From Ophiocordyceps camponoti-saundersi (nom. inval.) (Eukaryota > Ascomycota > Sordariomycetes > Hypocreales > Ophiocordycipitaceae): a DNA stretch of 64,000 bases. The stretch covers positions 24,273 through 88,272 of the forward strand of contig PDHQ01000139.1 of assembly GCA_003339415.1 (NCBI GenBank), in the 5' to 3' direction. How positions within the stretch are numbered: the first letter of the stretch is position 1; the number at the start of each line of letters is the position of its first letter. Shown here piece after piece: positions 37,760-50,489 of the stretch. The notes under the pieces are model-generated. The model searched no databases and had not been told where the DNA came from. It worked only from the letters and a program-made list of their open reading frames with translations. The position numbers and the translations under genes were made by a program.

Positions 37760-39001
37760 TTTTTACTTTAAAAGGGCTATAAAAATTCTAGAAAAAATAA
37801 TAAAAATACTTATAGATAGATAAGCTATACCTTAGCTAAAAATATATCTTCTAAGGTTCGGTACGATTTTTTAAAGCTTTAGGGCTTAAAGAATTATCCT
37901 ACGTAGGCTTTACGTATAGAAAATACCCTTATTCGCAAGAAACTTTAACTTACTATATAGTAAGAAAGTAACGTTAAAATTAAAGACGCCTTAGCCCTTA
38001 TAAAGCTATTTATCGATAATAGTCCCTTAACGTAAATAAAGTATATTAAAAATACTAAAGTTATTTAAGATAGGTTAAAAGACCTTTATAATCCCTCTTT
38101 CTTTACGTCGAATTTCCTTCTTATAGGTAATTTATTTAATATATATTATACGGAAGGTAATATAGAAGTTTATCTTAATAAGATAAAACTAAGCTACAAA
38201 AAGCTTTTTTCTAGAGATATCGAAATACCCGAAATCGTTATAATAAGCTTAACGCTTATAAGCTTACGAAACGAATACTAAGGCTTTATAATAAATATTA
38301 TATAAGCCTTATAAAATAACGAAAAAGCGTATACCCTCGAGACCCTCTTCTCTTCCCTTATAGACGAAGAGAAAAGAAATATTTTAGCTACTTCTAAAAA
38401 GGTTTTATATACCTCTTATAAAGGTAAAAAGCCTTATAAGTAAAAGAAAGAAATTATTTTTTACCTAAATTATAAAAATAAAGGGTATAAAGTAGATTTA
38501 TATTAGTATTTATACCCCTATAAAGCACTTAATTAGTAGAAATAAAAAGATACTTCTTCGGAAGAAAATAGAAAAATATTACAAATAAAGGCTTTATTAA
38601 AAGCCTAAAAAGAGAGGAAAATAAAGGAAAAAATCATAGCTATTATAAATTCCCCTATTAGTCCTATTCTAAAGAAAATAAAAAATCTTTATTATAAACC
38701 GGCTTAAAAAACGACTAAGAAAATAGTCCTTCTTACGAAAAACAATCGAATAACTAAATTAAATTTAGACGAAGAAAAGATCGAAGAAGAAGAAAAAGAA
38801 GTTAAAGAAGAATAAAGGGAATAATCTAATTCTAACGAAGAAGTTAAATTTATCGATATCCTTATATAGGTAAATAATACCTTTCTTCCTTCTATTAATA
38901 ATATAACTAATAATAATATTATAAGATCTATAAATTTAAATATTAGTAATAATAGATTACGAAAAATATAAAATTCTATTTTTTCTACCTCTAATACTTA
39001 T
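37760..39001 (+). pseudogene. Copia gag remnant, interrupted at 39001
   Basis: Plus-strand sequence following the 5' LTR. At about 38462-38515 it shows a degraded CCHC zinc knuckle: spacing and surrounding residues (Y-L-N-Y-K-N-K-G-Y-K) fit CxxCxxxGHxxxxC, with Cys changed to Tyr (TGC/TGT to TAC/TAT) and His to Tyr (CAT to TAT), both RIP changes. An acidic Glu-rich stretch follows near 38770-38860. The reading continues at 46323, beyond the inserted element E. Gag would package the element RNA in cytoplasmic particles; this copy cannot. Confidence 0.75.
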
Positions 39002-39302
39002 TATTAAGTAGTCTTTATATATATATATAGGTAAGAGAAAGTAAAGGTAATCTAAATTAAGTATAATTAGAGATAGATACCCTTCCTTTATCGTACGAGG
39101 AAGAGCGGCTATATAGCTAGATAATACTCTACTTTTATACCCTCTTTCTTTTTATCTAAGCTACCTCCTACCTCCTAAGTCATACGAGGTATAACTTAGG
39201 TAGTAATATATATTTCGTTAGAGGCTTCCCTATATCTATACTATCTTTTATATATATATCGTATAATAGATATAAAGGGGTATAGAGAGATAATATCTAA
39301 TA
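39002..39302 (+). repeat. Left LTR of element E
   Basis: 301 bases, identical in length to 46017-46317 and mostly identical in sequence, including ATTTCGTTAGAGGCTTCC and GGTATAGAGAGATAATATCT. Orientation is assigned from the promoter-like block just inside and is therefore provisional. Confidence 0.92.
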
Positions 39303-39711
39303 CTTAACTTTTTCTTTTTATAAAAAGATATATTAAATAAAAAGGTATTATATAAAGAAAAAACTCTATTTTCCTAAAAAGTAAATATTTCTAAAGAAAA
39401 ATAATTATATAATATTAAATAAGTATATAATTAAAAAAATCTCTAAAGGTAAATAACGCCCGTAATACCGTAGTAAAAAAAGATAAAGAAAATAAGCTAC
39501 TAGCTAAAAAATAAAAGTTAGGTTATTATATAATTTAATTTATAGTATATTTTTATAAAGTTTTATTATAAAAGTCTTTTATAATTATAATATTAAAAAA
39601 AATAGGTAGAAAACTAACTTTCTATAACCTTATATTAAAAATACTAAAAAATATTATAAAAAATAGGAATTAAAAATCGGATTCTGCCGCCTCTTACCGC
39701 CTTTAAAGGGG

Positions 39712-39782
39712 TATAAAAACCCCTCCTTACTCCCTCCCTCTCTCTCTCTCTTTCTTTTCCTTTCTTCTTTTTTTCTTCTTTA
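39712..39782 (+). promoter_or_regulatory. Promoter-like TATA box and pyrimidine tract in element E
   Basis: TATAAAAA (39712-39719) followed by about 60 bases of almost only C and T, with a (CT)n core. The arrangement is conserved at 2247-2316 on the other strand. It lies about 410 bases inside the LTR rather than in it, unusual for an LTR retrotransposon. Confidence 0.4.
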
Positions 39783-41452
39783 AGCTAATTAACGAAGATA
39801 ATAATAATAACTAAAAAGATCTTTAATAAGGATTAATAAGTCGTATAATATACTTAAGTTATTTTTATTAATAGTTATTAGTTATATAATATACCTCCTT
39901 ATCTTAATAATATTATAGCTTATTAACTTAAGTTTTACTAAGTTTATATACTTTATAATAAAAAGGATAATTAGTATTTTATATAATAAATATCCTTAAA
40001 TATAAGAAAGAAAAGTCTAGCTATTATATAATAATAATACTAATAGGAGAGTAATAAGCGAAGATTTAACTAATAGCTATACTATTATCCGATATCTTTA
40101 TTCGCCTTAATAATATTTAAGATCTTAAGCGTATTAAGGCTATTATTATCTAACGCTTAAGTTATTTTCTAGTAATTTTACTTATAAGTTATAATAAGGT
40201 AATAATAAAATTATATTTTATTTATACTAGAAATCCTTACTTATTTAATATATATCGGATAAATAATAATAGGGCTTATATTACTTATATATAGCGGTCC
40301 TATATAATAAGATATTTTTTTATATAATAAGGCTAAGTATCGTAAACTCCTAAGCTAGTATTTTATACCTTAGTAACTATTTTTATTAAGTTACCTAATA
40401 GCTAATAGCGGGGACGGGTAATAATAATACTAAGCGGAGCGCCTCCTAATACGGAGGAGTATATTACTATCTTAGATAATAAGTAATAAGGGCGGGGGAA
40501 GAAAAGAAGTAATAGTAGGGTCGGATAATAAGGAAAAAGGAAAAAAAATTAAAGGAAAAAAATTAAGCGTTTAAGACTTATAGCTTTACTTTTTTTAAAA
40601 ATTAAGCGTAGGGGTTAGATAATACCTAGAAAGAATTAATAATAATTTTTATATAAAAATAATAAAAAAAAAACGTAAAAATATAAAAAAAATAGGAAAG
40701 TAAGGATAAAAGGTCGGATAAAGTAAAGATATAAGAAAGAAAAGAGTATAAGTCTCGTATAACCTAAGTAAGTTATTAAACGGTAGCTTTAATCCGTAAC
40801 TTATAAGAGTTTATAAAAATAAAAGTTAATAAAGCTAAGTTAGGGCTATCCTTAGTATAAGTATTAGCTAGGTTATTTTTATTATTAATTTATTATATTT
40901 CTAAAATTTCCTTACGCTTATATAACTTACGAATAGCTATAATATCGATTATTAGCTATTTTTCTATTATTAAGCTAAGCTTTACTAAGTAATATAAGTT
41001 TATATAAAGAATAAAAGGGATTAGAGGCGTGCTTAGGGATCGTATAATAGCCTAAATAGTTAAGTAAAAGGCTAGGCCGATATTAACGCTATTTACTATA
41101 TTATAAAGTTCGCTTACTAGGATATTTTAAGTAACCCTTTTATATTTCGTAGAGGTTTAGTAAAAGATATTACCTTATACGATAAATAAGTTAGAGGACT
41201 AGTTTTTTTTACTAAGGATAATTAAAGTGCTAAGCTATAAAATAAAGTCCCTATTATTTATAAATAACCTATTCGTAAAAATAAATAGTTTCGTATAAGA
41301 TAAGTTAAGCGGAATAAAATATAGACTATAGGTAATATTATTAATCTACTATTAGATATATTTATTAAAGGCTAAAATATCCTACGAGGAAGGATCGGTT
41401 ACTTAAGCGGCTACCGTAAAGTTATACGACGCCTCTAGTTAATAGGTAGAAG

Positions 41453-41528
41453 TAATATATACTCCTCAGGCTCGCTAGCTAATAAAGTCCTAATATATGC
41501 TCCTTAGGCTCGCTAGCTAATAAAGTCC
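41453..41528. repeat. 38-bp tandem duplication in element E
   Basis: Two adjacent 38-base units share GGCTCGCTAGCTAATAAAGT. The units start at 41453 and 41491 and differ mainly by A/G and C/T. The matching place in the copy at 1-4527 has a single unit. Confidence 0.8.
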
Positions 41529-44500
41529 TATAAGGTAGTATTAGCGGTTAGGTTAATAATATAAAAGCCTTTTACTTATCCTTTTTATATAAGAACGATA
41601 TCGTACGATTTGCGTATAATATAACTACTACTAAAGTTAATAGATAAGCTATTAGTAAGGAATATTTTAAGCTTCGTACGAAGCTTTGCCTATTTTAACT
41701 TATTTTCCTTAAGTTTAGAAAATATATCGGATATAAAAGAGAATATATTATTTATTTATAAGCCCGTTATTCTAAATAAGTTAGGGCCGGCTATTATAAA
41801 TAAAAGATATAAATTATATAATAAGGGCGTTATATAAAAGTTCGTACGATAATAATTATAATATATTTTAAACTAATATAATCTTAATTCTACTAGCTTA
41901 TATAGCGGCTTCTTAATATATAAAAGAGTATAAGGTAAATATTAATCTTATAGTTTTTTAGGAAAATACGCGTATATTATATAACTTAAAAGATTAGCAA
42001 ACTACGTATACGCTTATATAATATCTCGTAGTTCGCCTTAGTAGTTATATAACTTTATAAGGGTAAGTTTAAAAGTAAGAAGGAGGCGCTATAATATATA
42101 TAGAATTATAGGTAATTATATAAGGATTTCCTCTTTACTATTATTTTTATAGCCCTAAATAACTAAGCGGGATTTTTTATAAGGGCTATTATTTAAGTTT
42201 TTTATTTCTTATATAAGACGCGTTTTAAAGATATATCTTATAAAGTCTAAGGAAAGGTTATATTAGATAAAGGTAAAAACTTCCTATATAAAAAGGGTAT
42301 TAATTTCCTTATAGTTAGAGGCTTTAAATAGTTATCTTAAGGTAGTAATAATACCCTATTACTATAGTTATATAGTAAATACGTAGTTATCTTTTTCCTT
42401 TATAATAACGAATACGGAGGGAAAAGCTTTATACGAGTTTTTATTATATAAAGGTATAATTAAGATTTCAAACTATACCTTTTTCTTTATAAGTATAGTA
42501 AGAAAAGAGCGGAGATAGGGTTTAACCTATATTATATAAAATCTAGTTAATTTTATAAGGAGTTTAAGGATAATATTCTAGCTATCGAAACTAGAAATAT
42601 AGAAAAGACCTTACTATTTATCTTTTTTATATTAAATAAGAATTTCGCTTTAAAAAGGAAGTAATAAAATATTATATAAGTTAGGTTTATTTTAGGTATA
42701 AAAAGCGCGTAAAATATCCGCTTAAGCTTTAATTTATTATACTTATTTTATAGCGCGCTAAATCGCTTAAGCTTTCGTAGTAATATTAAGAGCTAGGGGT
42801 AAGTTATATAAAATACGGGGGTAAGCGCTAAAAATAAGAAATATTAGGATAAGGCTACCTAATCTAACTATATCGTTAATAGCCTTAATAGCTATTTAAA
42901 AAATAGTTACGTTATTAGTCTTAGTATTAAAATTTCCTATTATAAGATATCGTACGCCCGCTTAAAAGGGGCGTATATATATTTAACCTTACCGATTACT
43001 TAATATATTTTAACGGGCACTTTTTTATATATAGTGCTAAGTAGTTTCGCGTTTATATAAAACTTTAGAGAGGAAAAGTTAGTCTTAGCGTTATAGGAGA
43101 TAATATCTAGTAAGCCTTAGTATATATAAATCTAGCACTTATATAAGGTATTTTAAGCGTTTGCCGCCGATATACTTTATATAAAGGCGGCGGCTTAGAA
43201 AGATATAGCTTTATTAATAGCGTATAGGACTAGCTTACTATAAAGGTAAAAAATATCGATAACTAGTAAGTAGTTAAAGTTATAATTATCTTTAAAGGAG
43301 AATTTAAATCGCTAAGGTTTTAAGTTATATAATTAATATTAGTAATATAAATATTAAATTAACTTAAGGGCTATAAGGGTTATATCTAAAAGATTAGCTT
43401 TTTTTAGTAAGTTATAAAGCTATTACGTATAAAGGTAGCTAAAATATAAGTAAAGCTATCGTAACTTTTATTTTATATAATATAATATAAATTCTTATTT
43501 TAAAATATTAAAGAATAAATATCCCTAGTTCTTAATAATAGGAATTATTATATTATTATATTATATAATAATATCCCTTATATTATTATAAAAGGTATAA
43601 AGGCGGTTAGTATTTTTAAGATAGAAAAAGAATAGGGTAGAAATATTAAAAATATAGTAAAAAACTTTACTAAGGGGGTTTCGTACGATAATAGTTCCGA
43701 TTAGCTTAGTAAGTTCTAAAAAGCTAAAATAGATTATATTTTTAATTAAGGTTTAATTAATAGTTATATAAGGGTATTCTTAAATATAAGCTTCTATTTA
43801 TAGTTTACTTATAGTTAAGATTTATATAGCTTTTATATCTTAGAGCTCGCTTTAATATATTATATAATATATATCGGAAAGGAGGAATTATTTTATAGGA
43901 ACCGCTAAGGCCTTTAGTTAGTAGATATTATCGCTAGTAAGGCGGTATATATAGGCCGCTATAATAAAAAATAAAACTGCGTTTTCGCCGCTAATAATTT
44001 CTTTTTTAATATCGGAGTTTTTATCGTACGATTATAAAAACTAAGAATCTTATTTATTAGAACCTTTATATAATAGAAAGAATATACTAAATTTTTCCTC
44101 TATAAGGGGGTCTTAGCTAGTTTTTTTATAACTAGTAAGGTATTACTTATATACGCGTTAAATATTATCTAACTTATAGTTCGTAAACTAATATCTTTCC
44201 TTTTTATATATAAAGTACTTTTATATTATATAAGGTTAGAACTAGCGTTATTATAAGGAAAAACGTTATATAAGGGGCGTTTATTATTAGTAAGGAGTAA
44301 AAGAAAATTATCTAAGGTTTATATAATATTTATTATAATTAAGGTAGCGTTATTCGATAAAAAACTAATTAGTAGTTTTATTTATAGCGATAATAAAAAA
44401 AGAATGGAGGCGATTAATAAATATTTTATATAATATATTTTAAAATATTATAGCTAATTTAAGTTCTAAAACGCTACGATAAGCTTATACGATAATAGTA

Positions 44501-46016
44501 AAAAGTTACTTTTCTCCTTAATAGTTAAATTTAAAAGCTTATTAAATAAGTTAAAGTTTATTAAAAAAGGTATTAAGTAAATTTATTATAGTTTTATTAA
44601 GGTTTTCTTATTATATAATATTAAAAGAAAAAATAATTTAATCTATCTAATATAATAAATAGTTTATATAAGTATTAAAATATATATCTAAAAAAGTATA
44701 AATTTTATCTTATTATTTATCTAATTTAATAAAATATAAATAATAATCCTAAGCTTTATCTAAAAGGATATCCGGAAAAATAGCGTAAAATTAATCTTCC
44801 GTTATACTAATATAAGAGTAATAGCTAATAAAAATCCTAGCTTTATTAATTAGTATATCGTATAGCCGCCCTATATAGTTCTAATTTTTTCGCTAACTTT
44901 TAAAAAAAGCGGTAACTTTATCTAAGGAGATTAGTTTATTTACTACTTTTCGTATTAATAATAATATATAAACTTATATAATACTTATTAAGGCTTAATT
45001 TATTAGTTCCGGGAGGGTTTAAGTTAAGGTTACTAAAAGTAGCTATATATTTAAGTTATATAAAGTAGTTAACTTCTACGTATACTTTATACGAAGTAAG
45101 GGTTTAGCTAAAATATTTTATAATAGCTATATTAAGATATATCTTAATTTAGAGGGCTATATTAAGTATAAAGCTTATATTATATAATCTAAAGAAGTTA
45201 GTTTAGAAAAGGGGGGGTAATTTAACTATATAAAAGGGGCTTTTTACGGGTTAGGAGGTAAAATATTTTCTAGTTTAGCCTTAAGGAGTTATATAAAGTA
45301 TTTAATTAATATATCGTTTCCGATAAGCGGAATATATTATATAATTATAATTTAAATTAGTTTTTTTAAAAATATATAATAGATATATTTTAGCTAGTAG
45401 TAAGTCTATCCCTAAAGTTTCGATTAGATTATATAAAGAAGGTTATCTTTATAAAAGTTAAAGTAAATAATATCGTATATTTACTAAGTAATAAATATTA
45501 TTAATTTAACCTTATCGGGAGGTTATATAAGGTTAGGTTATATATCTTAATAAACCGGGTTTATATTTTAAGTTTAAATATAAGGGTTAACTTTACTTTC
45601 TTCTATTATTTTATTATATAAAGCTAAAATTTTATTTATTACTATTATTATAGTTAATATATATATTACTTTCTATTTAACTTCTAAGGTTATAAAAGCT
45701 ATATTATCGTTATTATATTTCTAAAACGCTATTAAAAGTAATATTATATAATTAGTAAAAAATACTAAGCTAAATATAGCTTTTCGGTAAGGACTTTATT
45801 ATTAATAAATATCGTATATTACCTTAATCTTTTAATCTTAATAGTAGCACTAGGTAAAAATAGCTTTTCGGTAAGAACTAATATCGAGAAATAAAGTAAA
45901 AGTATAGGTATCGGTTAATAGCGGGCATAAGGGCTTTTTAGTATTATATAATACCTATCTCGTTATTTTAGCTAATTTATAATTAACTAATAATAACTAA
46001 TATAATAACTAATTAG

Positions 46017-46317
46017 TATTAAGTAATCTTTATACGTACGTATAAGTAAGAGAAAGTAAAAGTAATCTAAATTAAGTATAATTAGAGATAGATACTTTTC
46101 CTTTATTATATAAGGAAGAGCGGCTATATAGCTAGATAATACTCTACTTTTATACCCTCCTTCTTCTTATCTAAGCTACCTCCTACCTCCTAAGTTATAC
46201 GAGGCACGACTTAGGTAGTAATATATATTTCGTTAGAGGCTTCCTTATATCCGTGCTATCCTCTATATATATATTATATAGTAGATATAAAGGGGTATAG
46301 AGAGATAATATCTAACA
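46017..46317 (+). repeat. Right LTR of element E
   Basis: 301 bases. It retains GCACGACTT and CCGTGCTAT where the left LTR has been changed to TA, so it is a little less mutated. Followed by target copy CTTAT (46318-46322). Confidence 0.92.
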
Positions 46318-46322
46318 CTTAT

Positions 46323-49300
46323 AGTAATAATAAAAATATAACGTATTTCCTTTATAATATAGGTGTAATAAAATATATAGTATTTAATAAAGAATTATTA
46401 ATTAACTATAAGCTTATTAGTATAAAGGTATAATAGGGAAAAGTAAATATAATAGTAATAAAGGGAGCTAAAAACATTATTTTTTAGTTTAAAAATAATA
46501 AATAGTATTATAATTTATAAATTAAGCAATATATTTTATATACCTAAATTAGGTATTAATATACTATTATAATCTTACTTTAATAAAATAAGTACTTTAA
46601 TTTATATAGAAATAGTATAATTATTTATAAATAATAAAGAAATAGCTAAAAGCTATAGATTTAATAATCTTTATTATTTACCTTGCTTAATTACTAAATA
46701 TAAGCATAATAAGCTTAAGAGGAATATAAATAATAAAGAATATATACTAAATACTAGTAAAGAAATAGATTTATTTCTATAGTATAAAAAACTAAGGCAT
46801 ATTAATTATAAAATCCTAATTAGATTCTTAAAAAGCAAAGATAATACTATTAAATTTAATTATAATAGTATTAAATAAGTAAAATAATATAAAGAGTATA
46901 TATAAGCTAAATTAACTAATAAGATTAATAAGAAAGCTTCCACTACGCAGTATATATACTTAGAAAAAATAAGTATAGATATCTAGGGTCCTATTAAAAT
47001 TCCTACTTATAATAAATATACGTATTTTATTACGTTTTTAGACTCTTATACTAGATTCTTAGATATAGCACTTATAAAAACAAAATATATTACTTTATAA
47101 GAATTTATTAATTATAAAATAAGGGTTAAAAATAATAATAATAATATTAAAATAAAGCAAGTCTGTATAGATAACGCTAAGGAATTTATATATAATATAA
47201 AGGACTATTATATAAAATAAGGTATTATTTTTAATACTAGCCCGCCTAATACTAAGGAGCCTAACGGTAAAATAGAAAGAATAAATAGAATACTACTAGA
47301 TAAAGTATATACTATTTTTTATATAGCTAACCTGCCCTATTATCTATAGGGGGAAGCTATTATTACTGCTACTTATTTATATAATAGGTCTCTATATAGT
47401 AAATTAGGCTATAAGACTCCCTATAAATTAAAAAATAATACTACTTTATCTATCGAAGAATTAGATAAGATTAAAATATTCGGTAGTATTATTTCCTATA
47501 AAAGTAAGAATCCTAGTACTAAATTAGACCTTTTAGCTAATAAAGGAATTATTATAGGCTACTTAGATAACGCTTATAAGATTTAGGATTTTAATAAAAG
47601 AACTATAATTATATTACGAGATATAGTTATTTTAGAAAATAACTTTATATAAAGGGATAATAATAATAATAATAATAAAGAAGAAAATAATACACAGCTA
47701 GATTTTAATACTATTCCTTCTATAACTCGATCCCTTATAGCGGAAAAAGAGAAGGAAATAGCAGAATTAGCTAATAAACAACTACTATAAGAATATAATA
47801 ATAGCAAAAATAATAAAATAAAGGATCTACCTTCTATAAAAGTAAGAATACCTAAAAAGCCTATAGAAGAATTAAAAGACTACGAATTTTACTTTAAAAT
47901 AAATAGTATTCTAAAAGAAAAGAATATTATAGCTATTTTATATACGCTAGAAAATCTAAATCCTATAGAGCCTAAAATAACTAAATAGGCTTTAAATAGT
48001 AATAATAAACTAGATTAGAAAAAAGCTATATAATCTAAAATAGATAAATTAATTAAATAAGAAACTTAGGAAATTAAAATAATACCTAAGGATAGAAATC
48101 CTTTAGGAGGCTATTAGGTTTATAAGCTTAAAAGGGATAATAATAATAATATAACTAAATATAAAGCCCGCTTTATAGTATAAGCTTTAATTAGGTATAC
48201 GGCTTAGATTACTTAGAAACGTTTTCTACTACTACCCGATTTAAAAGTATAAGGTTATTATTATTAATAGCTTTATAAAATAACTTAATAGTAAAGTAAT
48301 ACGATATAAAAAATGCCTTTATTTACGCTAAAATAGATACTAAAATCTATATAAAATTGCCTACTAAATTCGAGGAATTTATAATAAAAGATTATTATAA
48401 TAAAAATAATATAAAGCTTCCTTCGAATTATAAAGACCTAATTAAAACTAATAACTTAGTTTTAAAATTAAGAAAAGCGTTATACGGCTTAAAATAAAGT
48501 CCTAAACTGTGGTATAATTATTTAGCTACTACGCTAAAGAAACAGGGATTTTATCCTCTTTTATTAGATAAAGGGGTATTTATAAATAAAAAGCTAAAAA
48601 TAGCCTTAGCAATACACGTCGGCGATATATTAGTAGCCGCTAAGAGTAATAATATTATAATAAATATATTATAGAAATTAAATAAAGACTTAAAAGTATA
48701 AGATTTAGGCTATCTATAAGACTTTTTAGGTATATATATTATTTTTAATAGGCAAAATAATACGCTGAAAATAACCTAAGAAAAATGTACTAGAAATAAG
48801 CTTAAAGAATTAAATAAAGAATATATAGGCTTCTTAGATATACATTCGAAGCCTGGAAATAAATTAAAGAAAGCTATTATACAGCCTAATAAAGAAATAA
48901 TATTATAATAATAAAGGGAAATAGGCTCTTTATTATATTTAGCCTTATAAATAAGACCCGATATATTATATTCTATTATATCTTATGCTAGATTTAGAAG
49001 TAAACCTAATATTATATATATAAATACTTTAAATACTATCTGGAAATATTTTAATAAATATCTAGATAAAGCTATTATATATAAAGGTAATATACCTTAT
49101 AATAGCTATTATATTAAAGGTTTTTTAGATGCTAGCTAGGCCTTTAATTTAATAAAAAGAAAAAGCATTTTAGGTTATTATTTCTTTATATATAATAATA
49201 TTATAAGCTAGTCCTATACTAAATAAAAAGCTATAGCACTTAGCAGCTACGAGGCTAAGTTTATAGGTCTAAGAGAGGCTAATAAAGAAGCCTTATACCT

Positions 49301-49589
49301 TAATAGGCTATTTTTATTAATAAATAATAGCTTAAATATTAAAATACCTGCTATAATACCTTATTTATTAATAAATAATACTATAGCTTTAAGGCTTGCA
49401 GAAAATCCTAAATTCTATAAAAGGTTAAAATATATTAACCTAACTTATTTCTATTTAAGATAAAACTTAAGAAATAAACTTATAAATATTTATTATACTA
49501 AAAGTAAGGATAATATAGTAGATATCTTTACTAAAAAATTAGATAGCACTACCTTTCACAGTCTTGCTAATCTATTATCTTTAAAATAA
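46323..49589 (+). pseudogene. Copia pol remnant (integrase, RT, RNase H)
   Basis: Domains in Copia order on the plus strand: GAG-pre-integrase zinc region with L-x-x-K-x-L-x-H-I-N-Y (46776-46815); integrase core with DI-GPIKIPTYN and TFLDSYTRF (46975-47075) and a KEPNGKIERINR segment (about 47255-47290); RT with YDIKNAFIYAKID (48300-48345) and KALYGLK-SPKLWYN (48475-48520); RT catalytic box HVGDILVAAK (48615-48650); RNase H ending in SSYEAKFIGLREA (49240-49280); C-terminal YTKSKDNIVDIFTKKLD (49495-49545), then TAA at 49587. Stops replace Trp (TGG to TAG) and Gln (CAA to TAA). The catalytic box has Gly for the first Asp, which RIP does not explain. Integrase before RT confirms Ty1/Copia. Confidence 0.93.
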
Positions 49590-49800
49590 GCTTATTTTAA
49601 TAAAGAGGTTTTTTATCTTATTTAAGCTTTTCTTAGATTTTCCTCTTATAATTTTTTTTAAACTATTACTTTTACTATTTTCCTTTTTATAAAAAGTTAT
49701 TAAATTTTTATTAATAAAATAAATAATATTATATTATAGGTTTTATAATTTTTATCCTATTTATTATAAATAATAAATAAATAACTAAACGTATTTATTT

Positions 49801-49809
49801 AAGGGAGGC
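49801..49809 (+). promoter_or_regulatory. Polypurine tract of the Copia element
   Basis: AAGGGAGGC directly before the 3' LTR start at 49810, where plus-strand DNA synthesis would be primed. Confidence 0.75.
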
Positions 49810-50484
49810 TATAAGTGCTTATAATAATTTTTATTCTTTATAATAAATAATAAAGGTATAAATAACTAATATAAAAATATAATAACTACTCTATAATATA
49901 ATATAGAAAATCTAGTATTTTATTATATTTATTATATAAATAAATAACTAAGGTTATTATTTTATACCTTAAAAAATATTAGTATAATATATTATTACCT
50001 TAGTATATAAGGCTCCGGCCCTTTAAGGCTAAGAATAATATAAACCTTTAAGACCTTATACGGATCCGTTACGGTCGGCGTTTCTAAACTTTACGGAAAT
50101 AGGTAACATAGAAAGCCGAATATTAAACTAACTATAATACTTTCCGGACTTCCGAAAACACTCCTAAATATATTATCTTCTAGCATATAGAATAACCCTC
50201 TCCTTAACCGGAAAGGTCACTGCGTTTATAAGAAATTAAGTATTTAAAGAAGAGGTTTTCCTGCTACTTAGTAGATAGTAATTTAATCACTTACTCTCTT
50301 CCCTACCTTCTAAATAATTCTATTATTAACCTATTATTATAAAACCACCACTATTCTAATCCGATTTAAACGCGCTTCTATATCTAATAATTCTATTATT
50401 TAAATCTCTATTGCCAGACAATTAATTGTCTTCCCGACCTTAAACCGATTAAAAGTGCTGTCCGACTTCTGTCTTACACTTACA
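49810..50484 (+). repeat. 3' LTR of the Copia element
   Basis: 675 bases, partner of 37074-37748. The last 150 bases keep many CA/TG sites (ACCACCACTATT, GACAATTAATTGTCTTCC) that the 5' LTR has lost, so the outer half of this LTR was spared much of the RIP. Followed by AAGAT. Confidence 0.95.
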
Positions 50485-50489
50485 AAGAT

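Larger units (their letters stand above)
39303..46016 (+). other. Internal region of element E, product not recognised
   Basis: 6.7 kb of mutated sequence. Its G+C words (CGTACGAT recurs at about 41600, 41840, 43680 and 44020) mark sites that cannot be RIPped. Homology with the copy at 1-2703 is strong over about the first 2.7 kb, including AAGCTAAGCTTTACTAAGTA near 40975. Frames look long on the plus strand if TAA/TAG are read through, but this carries no weight in DNA without TGA. No family is assigned. Confidence 0.45.
39002..46317 (+). mobile_element. LTR element E, complete copy nested in Copia
   Basis: A 7316-base insertion with two 301-base LTRs (39002-39302 and 46017-46317), ends TATTAAGT...TCTAACA, i.e. 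TGTTA...TAACA. The 5-base duplication CTTAT flanks it (38997-39001, 46318-46322). The first 3 kb match the minus-strand copy at 1-4527. I could not find RT, RNase H or integrase motifs on either strand, nor a clear polypurine tract. It may be a non-autonomous large LTR derivative, or a family too mutated to read. It is the youngest insertion of the three nested elements. Confidence 0.88.
37074..50484 (+). mobile_element. Ty1/Copia retrotransposon, complete, with nested element E
   Basis: Two 675-base LTRs (37074-37748 and 49810-50484) have ends TATAAGTG...CACTTACA; unmutated they form the perfect inverted pair TGTAAGTG/CACTTACA. A 5-base duplication AAGAT flanks it (37069-37073, 50485-50489). 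Removing the nested element E with one copy of its CTTAT target leaves about 6.1 kb, a normal Copia size, with gag before and pol after the insertion point. A polypurine tract AAGGGAGGC (49801-49809) abuts the 3' LTR. It sits inside Gypsy X, so it is younger than X. Confidence 0.95.

Noticed and set aside
40741..44640. Apparent very long plus-strand frame in element E if TAA and TAG are read as Gln or Trp
   Set aside because: RIP removes TG and hence TGA, so every frame looks open under that rule. Without a motif match it is not evidence of coding.
47583..47807. Minus-strand 74-codon open frame rich in Leu, Ile and Ser
   Set aside because: It is antisense to the Copia pol gene, and its hydrophobic look comes from AT-rich codons.
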